This document shows, piece after piece, positions 1 through 7,045 of a stretch of 7,045 nt of DNA (positions are counted from its first letter, which is position 1; each line of letters begins with the position of its first letter). The translations under genes were made by a program, and so were the position numbers. Origin of the DNA: Streptococcaceae bacterium (GTDB lineage Bacteria > Bacillota > Bacilli > Lactobacillales > Streptococcaceae); contig JAIRLR010000139.1 in NCBI GenBank assembly GCA_031259195.1, positions 1 through 7,045 of the forward strand, read 5' to 3'. The notes under the pieces are model-generated. The model was not told the origin of the DNA and made no database searches. It worked only from the letters and a program-made list of their open reading frames with translations.

Positions 1-470
1 TCGTGATCATGAAACCAAACAACAGGTTCGTTCTTTGCATTTACATCTGCATAAAATAAATTACCACAAGCATCAATTCCAAACGGAAGTGCTGTCCTAG
101 TTGGAGAAACTATACCTGTTTCAGAATTCACTTTTAAAATAGCTTCTATACTTATTTTGTCATTGCTTTCCTTTTCAGTTAATAAAGCATAAAAATCAAA
201 CTCTGCATCTATATCAGAAGAGGTAAATCCTTTTTCTAGAAAATTTTTCCCGGTAAGATATGTATCAGAGAGAAAAGGCGGAATTCTTAAACCATATTTG
301 CTAAGTACCTCTTCTTCGAAATGTAAAAGCTGTTCATTAGTATATTTAGGTATTTCTATTTTTTCTGAAAAAATTACTCTTCCTGCACTTGCGTAACTAG
401 TAAACACAAAATTAAATAAAAAAGAAAATATTAACACTACCTTAATAAAAAAAATTTTTTTCATCGCCAT
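1..470 (-). CDS. Exported SUKH (SMI1/KNR4)-like immunity domain protein, 3' end missing
   Basis: Partial gene read leftward from an ATG at 470; 156 codons are visible and the stop lies beyond the window. A GAGG-type Shine-Dalgarno sits 7 nt upstream of the ATG. The first 29 residues form a classical signal peptide: Lys at 4-5, a hydrophobic core rich in Phe, Ile, Leu and Val (about 6-23), then an ASA-type cleavage site before Gly30. The mature part contains VLSKYGLRIPPFLS and, near the end, TALPFGIDACGNLFYAD followed by VVWFHDH. This pattern (a P-F-G-D-x-x-G-N segment, then a W-F-x-D-H segment) resembles SUKH/SMI1-KNR4 proteins, many of which neutralise nuclease toxins. SUKH proteins are normally cytoplasmic, so the signal peptide is odd. 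The mature part closely matches the C-terminal half of the gene at 900-1742. The gene call is firm; the family is recognised by eye, and an immunity role is inference. Confidence 0.75.
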   Translation of the reverse strand, partial: MAMKKIFFIKVVLIFSFLFNFVFTSYASAGRVIFSEKIEIPKYTNEQLLHFEEEVLSKYGLRIPPFLSDTYLTGKNFLEKGFTSSDIDAEFDFYALLTEKESNDKISIEAILKVNSETGIVSPTRTALPFGIDACGNLFYADVNAKNEPVVWFHDH

Positions 471-502
471 ATCAAATCCTCTCTTTGTAAAATATGTTTT
501 GT

Positions 503-518
503 GGAGGAACTATCCTCC
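503..518. other. Small hairpin upstream of the exported SUKH gene
   Basis: A perfect 6-bp stem GGAGGA/TCCTCC with loop ACTA lies about 33 bp upstream of the ATG at 470. On the minus strand it would sit in the 5' leader of that gene. No T-run follows on either strand, so it is not a convincing intrinsic terminator. A loose promoter candidate lies farther upstream on the minus strand (TATAAA about 17 nt after TTCAAC, near 547-575), but its -35 is poor. Confidence 0.3.
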
Positions 519-795
519 CAATTATTCTTACAAATTATTTTAAAATTTATATATAATAACACTTGGATGTTGAATTGTTTCTGAATAATAACTTTATGGA
601 AAAGGTGTATTGGAACACTGCTGTTACTCTTGTAGCTTGGCTACAAAATAAGCCTGCAAGCCTTGGTTCTTGTTACATGCTTATGCTCCATATGCATTCT
701 CTAGTAGGAGTAGGAGAAGGTGTAAATTGATAACTAGAATACTTTTATGCAAGTTTGCGGTTACACAATGAGCTTCAGGGACAATCTTTAGCACC

Positions 796-813
796 TTAGT
801 GATTTATCACTAA
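796..813. repeat. 18-bp perfect palindrome
   Basis: TTAGTGAT, two T residues, then ATCACTAA. It could form a short hairpin in RNA from either strand, downstream of the gene at 900-1742. No poly-T tract follows, so terminator function is weak and a protein-binding role cannot be judged from sequence. Confidence 0.35.
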
Positions 814-820
814 AAGACAA

Positions 821-856
821 GTTAACAGTTCTTAGAACCTGTCTACCTACGATCCC
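821..856. repeat. Two abutting relic terminal repeats of the MITE family
   Basis: GTTAACAGTTC (821-831), then TTA (832-834), then GAACCTGTCTACCTACGATC (835-854). The left piece matches the right end of the element at 2099-2258 (GTTAACAGGTTC) with one G missing. The right piece begins GAACCTGT like its left end and regains ACGATC after a short insertion. TTA is the same trinucleotide that flanks that element. The likely reading is two degraded element ends sharing one TNA target triplet. Neither has a recognisable partner end at about 160 bp distance, and the right one would run into the coding region starting at 900. Confidence 0.45.
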
Positions 857-899
857 AAAAGCACAATGCTTGATGAGTGTTGTTTATATCGCAGGATTA

Positions 900-1742
900 T
901 TAGCGGAATTCAATAAACATTGTGTTAGCATTATAGTCTTCGTGATCATGAAACCAAACAACAGGTTCGTTCTTTGCATTTAAATCTGCATAAAATAAAT
1001 TACCACAAGCATCAATTCCAAATGGAAGTGCTGTCTTTGTTGGAGGAGGAACGGCCTCTTTTTTAGAATTTTCTTTTAAAATATACTCTATGCTTATTTT
1101 ATCCTTACTTTCCTGTTCAGTTAATAAAGCATAAAAATCAAACTCTGCATTTATTACTATATCAGGAGTGGTAAATCCTTTTTCTAGAAAATTTTTCCCA
1201 GTAAGATACGTATTAGAGAGAAAAGGCGGAATTTTTAAACTATATTGGCTAAGTACTTTTCTTTCAAACTCAGAGATCGCATCCTTAGTATAAATCGGAA
1301 TTTTTAAATTGGGGGAATATGTTATTTTCCCAAGGTTAGCACTATTTCCCGAAATTACTCCATAAGGTTTATTGTACTTCAAAGCATATTGCTTACATGC
1401 GCCTGAATGTGGGCGTGTTCCCCCATGCCCACGGGTACTAACAAGCTGCATAACACATTCATCATTAAATGTACCCTTTACCCAAACATGATGCCACGTG
1501 GTTATTCCACTCACATGCTTAATGAGGCCTTTTTCTTCTGCTTTTGCATAATCTTCTGACCTACTTCCCTGCATTTTAATTATTATTGAAGCTTTAAGAT
1601 TATATGGCTCATTGGGACAATTTTGAAAATCTGGACTATAACGGAATATACCTTCGATATTAGTGTCTATACTTATGACTGGGACTGGATAAGGCCTTAT
1701 CCATTTTACATTTTTGTTCTCTTTTTTTTGTTTTTTAATCAT
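900..1742 (-). CDS. WHH-type HNH nuclease domain fused to SUKH immunity-like domain
   Basis: 280-residue protein, ATG at 1742, TAA at 900-902, with a weak AAAGG about 7 nt before the start. There is no signal peptide; the N terminus is Lys-rich (MIKKQKKENK). Residues about 30-125 resemble the WHH nuclease family of the HNH/Endo VII superfamily found at the tips of polymorphic toxins: FRYSPDF (33-39), MQGSRSEDY (57-65), TTWHHV (81-86), MQLV (98-101), and a GHGGTRPHSGACKQY segment (105-119) that supplies further histidines. Residues about 138-280 are a near copy of the SUKH-like domain encoded at 1-470, including ALPFGIDACGNLFYAD (238-253) and VVWFHDHED (261-269). Toxin and immunity domains of this pair are normally separate adjacent genes, so one continuous frame is unusual. 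It may be an inactivated toxin, a self-inhibited nuclease, or an immunity protein carrying toxin sequence. Domain names rest on motif recognition; whether the nuclease is active is unknown. Confidence 0.8.
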   Translation of the reverse strand: MIKKQKKENKNVKWIRPYPVPVISIDTNIEGIFRYSPDFQNCPNEPYNLKASIIIKMQGSRSEDYAKAEEKGLIKHVSGITTWHHVWVKGTFNDECVMQLVSTRGHGGTRPHSGACKQYALKYNKPYGVISGNSANLGKITYSPNLKIPIYTKDAISEFERKVLSQYSLKIPPFLSNTYLTGKNFLEKGFTTPDIVINAEFDFYALLTEQESKDKISIEYILKENSKKEAVPPPTKTALPFGIDACGNLFYADLNAKNEPVVWFHDHEDYNANTMFIEFR

Positions 1743-1787
1743 TTTTTAACCTTTTAAAATTTCAATCTGTTAAATAATTTTTAAACC

Positions 1788-1801
1788 CATGAATATTCAT
1801 G
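1788..1801. repeat. 14-bp palindrome upstream of the nuclease-SUKH gene
   Basis: CATGAATATTCATG is a perfect palindrome lying 46 bp before the start codon at 1742, in a very A+T-rich stretch where a minus-strand promoter would be expected. It could be an operator, but composition makes short A/T palindromes common and no cognate regulator is in view. Confidence 0.25.
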
Positions 1802-2044
1802 AATTTAGAATAATACTTTTTTTATAATAAAACATAAAAAAAGAATATTTTCACATTTATAATTTTTAAATACTCCGAAAAACTTGTTGTTGCTTAATTT
1901 TTCGGTAAATTGTAACCCAAATCCGTCCACCCACCAAAATCCAGTTAATAAAAGATATTAAGTGTTGTCCAGGGAAGGGTGGAGATGGACAGTGAGTGAA
2001 GGGGAACCTCATATTTCTTGACACATACAAGGCAATTCGCTCGG

Positions 2045-2073
2045 TTGAAAATAGTATATTAAAAGTATATGAT
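2045..2073 (+). promoter_or_regulatory. Sigma-A-type promoter candidate for the nitronate monooxygenase gene
   Basis: -35 TTGAAA at 2045-2050, 17-bp spacer, -10 TATGAT at 2068-2073, each one mismatch from consensus. Predicted transcription start is near 2080. The MITE at 2099-2258 lies between this promoter and the ribosome binding site at 2262, so any transcript would carry the whole element as a leader. Confidence 0.5.
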
Positions 2074-2098
2074 GATGAATGACTTATCAGAATATTTA

Positions 2099-2258
2099 GA
2101 ACCTGTTAACGATCTCTCAGTAGATGAAATTTTCGAGAAATTTTTGTACAATTCTAGGCAAAAAACGCAGATTTGGTAATTCCAAATCGAGGCTTTTTAA
2201 CGACGAAGTGTAAAAAATTGCCTAAAATCTTCGCTGCTAGGAGATCGTTAACAGGTTC
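2099..2258 (+). mobile_element. MITE-like element, copy A (160 bp, TTA target duplication)
   Basis: Perfect 18-bp terminal inverted repeats: GAACCTGTTAACGATCTC at 2099-2116 and its complement at 2241-2258. The trinucleotide TTA flanks both ends (2096-2098 and 2259-2261), a TNA-type target duplication of the kind made by some IS5-family (IS1031-group) transposases; the family assignment is inference. The interior has a 7-bp stem GATTTGG/CCAAATC with a 5-nt loop at 2170-2188, then TCGAGGCTTTTTAACGA (2187-2203), which is shared exactly with copy B in opposite orientation. It encodes no transposase. It ends 3 bp before the Shine-Dalgarno of the next gene and lies in its predicted 5' leader. Confidence 0.85.
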
Positions 2259-2272
2259 TTAGGAGAAGGTAT

Positions 2273-2941
2273 ATGTCTTTTAACCCCTTAAAAATCGGTG
2301 AATTAACTGCTAAAGTTCCTATTATTCAGGGTGGTATGGGTGTTGGTATTAGCTTACATCGTTTAGCCGGGACAGTTGCAAAAGAAGGTGGTATTGGCAT
2401 TCTTTCTACTGCACAAATCGGCTATCAACGTGCTGACTTTGAAAAAAATACAATGAAAGAAAATCTAATAGCTATAAAAGAGCAATTTGAAAAAGCTAAA
2501 GAAATTGCCAAAGAGGGAATCGTTGGTTTTAATGTAATGGTCGCTCAGTTTGGTTATGAAAAAATAATTAAAAGTTGTATTGAAGTCGGTGCAGACGTTA
2601 TTATCTCGGGCGCGGGCTTGCCAATTAATCTACCTGAGTTGGTTAAAGGAAGCAAAACAAAAATTGCGCCAATTATTTCAAGTAGCAAAGGGGTAAAAGT
2701 TCTTTTAAAAACTTGGGCAAAGCGTTATGAGCGCACCGCTGATTTTGTTGTTATCGAAGGGCCGCTAGCAGGAGGACATCTAGGATTTAAGTATGATGAA
2801 ATAAAAACAGCTATCGATAATATGGATGAAGAAGTTAAAAAAATAGTTAAAATCACAAATGAGTACGCTAAAGCTTTCAAGATCAACGTGCCTGTTATTT
2901 TTGCTGGCGGTGTCTATACCAAAAAGGATATTAAACATTAG
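2273..2941 (+). pseudogene. Nitronate monooxygenase family gene, C-terminally truncated
   Basis: Encodes 222 residues from ATG 2273, with GGAG at 2262-2265 seven nt upstream. The family (FMN-dependent TIM barrels, also called 2-nitropropane dioxygenase) oxidises nitronates. Visible hallmarks are PIIQGGMGVGIS (16-27), GFNVMVA (85-91), GAGLP (113-117), and EGPLAGGHLGF (162-172), which carries the conserved His169. The sequence runs correctly through VIFAGGVYTKKDIKH and then meets TAG, where relatives continue with the last barrel strands and the GxxGxQxGTRF-type phosphate-binding segment. Full-length members have roughly 310-370 residues, so about a third is gone, including part of the FMN site. 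The remaining frame is intact, which suggests a recent loss. An active enzyme is unlikely. The break abuts the convergent serS end, 24 bp away. Confidence 0.85.
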
Positions 2942-2965
2942 ACCTCTTGCGAAACTAGGACATGA

Positions 2966-4316
<1,351 letters not shown>

Positions 4317-4328
<12 letters not shown>

Positions 4329-4477
4329 GATCTCTCAATGATGAATAATTTTGACTCTTTTTCCACACTTTTTCGTTAAAAAGCCTCGAAATAGCACCAC
4401 TATTTCTGCATTTTTTGCCTCAAATTGTGAAAAAATAGCTTAAAAATTCATTTCAATTAGAGATCTTGGACAGGCTC
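4317..4477 (-). mobile_element. MITE-like element, copy B (161 bp, TAA target duplication)
   Basis: Perfect terminal inverted repeats: GAGCCTGTCCAAGATCTC at 4317-4334 and its complement at 4460-4477. TAA flanks both ends (4314-4316 and 4478-4480), again a TNA triplet. Reverse-complemented, it aligns along its length with copy A at 2099-2258, sharing a G-A-G-G-C/A-rich block and TCGAGGCTTTTTAACGA (complement of 4373-4389). The central hairpin is GAAATAG/CTATTTC with a 5-nt loop at 4388-4406, the same geometry as in copy A but with three base pairs changed on both arms. No coding capacity. It sits between the divergent serS and hrcA genes. Confidence 0.85.
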
Positions 4478-4512
4478 TAAGAAACTAGATGTATGAGAAT
4501 TTGCGAATTGCC

Positions 4513-4527
4513 TTAGAGTCTGTTAAC
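4513..4527 (+). repeat. Solo terminal-repeat-like sequence (possible MITE relic)
   Basis: TTAGAGTCTGTTAAC reproduces the TNA triplet plus the first 12 bases of the MITE terminal repeat, mixing features of copies A (GTTAAC) and B (GAG start). It lies 33 bp beyond copy B's flanking triplet. No matching opposite end was found nearby, so it is either a decayed fragment or chance similarity. Confidence 0.3.
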
Positions 4528-4565
4528 TTCTTCGCGGGTGTTTTGCGTGGAGTCAATTTGGAAGA

Positions 4566-4595
4566 TTGACAATTATCTGGTTGTCGTTGTATGAT
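4566..4595 (+). promoter_or_regulatory. Sigma-A promoter of the hrcA-grpE-dnaK operon
   Basis: -35 TTGACA (4566-4571, consensus), 18-bp spacer, -10 TATGAT (4590-4595, one mismatch). The predicted start near 4602 places the CIRCE operator right at the beginning of the transcript, the usual arrangement for HrcA repression. Confidence 0.85.
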
Positions 4596-4605
4596 AATTA
4601 AGTAA

Positions 4606-4632
4606 TTAGCACTCTCGGTGTTAGAGTGCTAA
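4606..4632 (+). promoter_or_regulatory. CIRCE operator (HrcA binding site)
   Basis: TTAGCACTC, a 9-nt spacer (4615-4623), then GAGTGCTAA: a perfect match to the CIRCE inverted repeat. HrcA binds this site and represses the operon when free GroE is available; heat or misfolded protein relieves repression. It lies between the promoter and the hrcA start, so the operon is autoregulated. Confidence 0.97.
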
Positions 4633-4663
4633 TTCAAGTTAGAATCTGCTTGGGGTGAGTCAT

Positions 4664-5713
4664 ATGTTATCCGATCGACAACTGCAAATACTTGCTCTTA
4701 TAATTCAGCGATATACTATGGACCATGCTCCGATTGGTTCTAAACGTTTAATGGAAGAAGGAGTTAATGCTTCTTCAGCCACCATCCGCAATGATATGAG
4801 TTTTCTTGAGGAGTATGGCCTGTTGCAAAAAAATCATACCTCTTCAGGGCGGATTCCCAGCTTGCAAGGGTTTCGCTATTATGTAGATCATCTATTAGAA
4901 GTTGATGTACTAAGTAATGAGCAATTGTCAATGATCCATAATTCTTTGCAAGAGCAATTTTCTGAGATCTGCGAGCTGGTTCAAAGATCTGCGAGGATTT
5001 TATCTGATCTAACTAATTACGCAGCTGTTGTTTTTAGCTTAGATTTTAGATCGCAAACTTTAATAGATTTTTGGATTATGATGTTAAATGCTCATCAAGC
5101 TTTAGTTGTGATTATTACAGATAGTGGACCTGTTGAGAATAATGTTATAACTTTGCCATATGGCGTTTTTCGTGATGATTTGGACGTTTTAACAGAAGTT
5201 ATTCATGAGCGTCTGCTGGGTGAGAGTATGATAAGTGTTTATGGCAAGTTGCGCACAGAGTTTCCAATGATTTTGCAGCGATATTTTGCAGATCCTCAAA
5301 GGATGATTTATTTACTGGAGATTCTGTGGAAAGATGCTTTTGCAGAGGATGTTTATGTTAGTGGATGTATGAATTTATTAGATTACGATTTTATTCATAC
5401 GCCATTAGAGTTTAAGCATCTGTATTCGTTTTTCGGTGATCTCAAGCAAGTTGCACGCCTAGTGAAAGAAACCAAGAAAAATATAGATGGTTTAGGCATT
5501 CGGATTGGCGAGGAGTTGGGAAACGAATTATTTGCCAATATGAGTTTGTTAACGCTAAATTACGATGTTGAAGAGCATGGTAGTGGCGTTTTAGCAATTC
5601 TTGGTCCGGCAAATATGCATTATAATAAAATATTGGGCTTACTTTATGCCTTTAAAGAAGAGTTGTCTAGTCGATTGACGGAGTATTATCGTTATCTAGA
5701 TAGTGCGCAGTAA
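4664..5713 (+). CDS. hrcA: Heat-inducible transcription repressor HrcA
   Basis: 349-residue repressor of class I heat-shock genes acting on CIRCE. The N-terminal winged helix (about 1-75) includes SSATIRNDMSFLEEYGLL (37-54) and the family signature HTSSGRIPS (58-66) followed by GFRYYVDHLL. The central region is the GAF-like dimerisation part. The C-terminal part has the conserved IGEELGNE (about 281-288), LTLNY, and ILGPANMHYNK (about 312-322). Length is typical. ATG 4664 was chosen because GGGGTG (4652-4657) sits 6 nt upstream and MLSDRQLQIL is the normal N terminus; the in-frame GTG at 4655 lies inside the ribosome binding site. It is the first gene of the operon, directly behind CIRCE. Its stop TAA overlaps the grpE Shine-Dalgarno, suggesting coupled translation. 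The gene is A+T-rich (two sampled 60-base lines gave 28 and 33 % G+C). Confidence 0.97.
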   Translation: MLSDRQLQILALIIQRYTMDHAPIGSKRLMEEGVNASSATIRNDMSFLEEYGLLQKNHTSSGRIPSLQGFRYYVDHLLEVDVLSNEQLSMIHNSLQEQFSEICELVQRSARILSDLTNYAAVVFSLDFRSQTLIDFWIMMLNAHQALVVIITDSGPVENNVITLPYGVFRDDLDVLTEVIHERLLGESMISVYGKLRTEFPMILQRYFADPQRMIYLLEILWKDAFAEDVYVSGCMNLLDYDFIHTPLEFKHLYSFFGDLKQVARLVKETKKNIDGLGIRIGEELGNELFANMSLLTLNYDVEEHGSGVLAILGPANMHYNKILGLLYAFKEELSSRLTEYYRYLDSAQ

Positions 5714-5728
5714 AGGAGAGTGAAAAGT

Positions 5729-7045
<1,317 letters not shown>

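Larger units (their letters stand above)
471..899. other. Intergenic region between the two SUKH genes, no supported gene
   Basis: About 430 bp without a convincing gene. It holds the hairpin at 503-518, a 7-bp stem TTGTAGC/GCTACAA with a 3-nt loop at 630-646, an 18-nt palindrome TTAGTGATTTATCACTAA at 796-813, and the mobile-element-like ends at 821-856. A short open stretch on the plus strand (560-730, ATG at 596) has no Shine-Dalgarno and no recognisable product. The stretch is best read as degraded DNA between two cassettes. Confidence 0.5.
1743..2098. other. Intergenic region before the first MITE
   Basis: About 355 bp with no supported gene on either strand. The left half is extremely A+T-rich and presumably holds the minus-strand promoter of the gene at 900-1742. 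The right half holds a plus-strand promoter candidate (2045-2073). A perfect TTGACA at 2018-2023 has no -10 at proper spacing and is not called. Confidence 0.5.

Noticed and set aside
560..730. Short open frame on the plus strand (ATG 596, ends VGVGEGVN)
   Set aside because: No Shine-Dalgarno, no recognisable family, lies in degraded intergenic DNA; not enough to call a gene.
2018..2023. Perfect TTGACA as a -35 box
   Set aside because: No acceptable -10 at 16-18 bp; the TTGAAA/TATGAT pair downstream is better.
2068..2179. Open frame starting at the ATG run near 2070 and running into MITE copy A (MNDLSEYLEPVND)
   Set aside because: No ribosome binding site, overlaps the promoter -10, and the element's sequence is not conserved as coding in copy B.

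Overview
The window looks like chromosome of a low-G+C Gram-positive bacterium (Bacillota, probably Lactobacillales). The evidence is the hrcA-grpE-dnaK operon behind a perfect CIRCE operator, purine-rich Shine-Dalgarno sites, GTG/TTG start candidates, and an A+T-rich background. I cannot name the genus. The right part is core genome. The left part is accessory DNA, and small mobile elements have inserted between and next to genes.

Left part (1-1742, minus strand): two related genes share a C-terminal domain that I read as a SUKH (SMI1/KNR4) immunity domain. The one cut by the window's left edge (1-470) begins with a convincing signal peptide. The complete one (900-1742) has no signal peptide. 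Instead it carries an N-terminal nuclease-like domain with a WHH motif (HNH/Endo VII superfamily, known as a polymorphic-toxin tip) fused in frame to the SUKH domain. The fusion joint falls where the other protein's signal peptide would be cut off. This looks like a remodelled toxin/immunity cassette array and is the most unusual part of the window.

Middle (1743-4655): a promoter-like site is followed by a 160-bp MITE-like element (2099-2258), then a nitronate monooxygenase gene that stops after 222 codons and has lost its C-terminal part. Only 24 bp separate it from the convergent end of seryl-tRNA synthetase (serS, minus strand). A second, inverted copy of the element (4317-4477, 161 bp) lies just upstream of serS. 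The two copies have different but internally perfect terminal repeats, 3-bp TNA target duplications, and a central hairpin with compensatory changes. Isolated terminal-repeat-like relics occur at 821-856 and 4513-4527.

Right part (4566-7045, plus strand): a sigma-A-type promoter and CIRCE drive hrcA, grpE and dnaK. HrcA represses at CIRCE, GrpE is the nucleotide exchange factor, and DnaK is the Hsp70 chaperone. G+C rises sharply inside grpE and stays high in dnaK. DnaK matches its family to residue 200, then the sequence changes abruptly at about 6943. The last ~103 bp are not dnaK and reflect either a real insertion or rearrangement or an assembly join at a contig edge.
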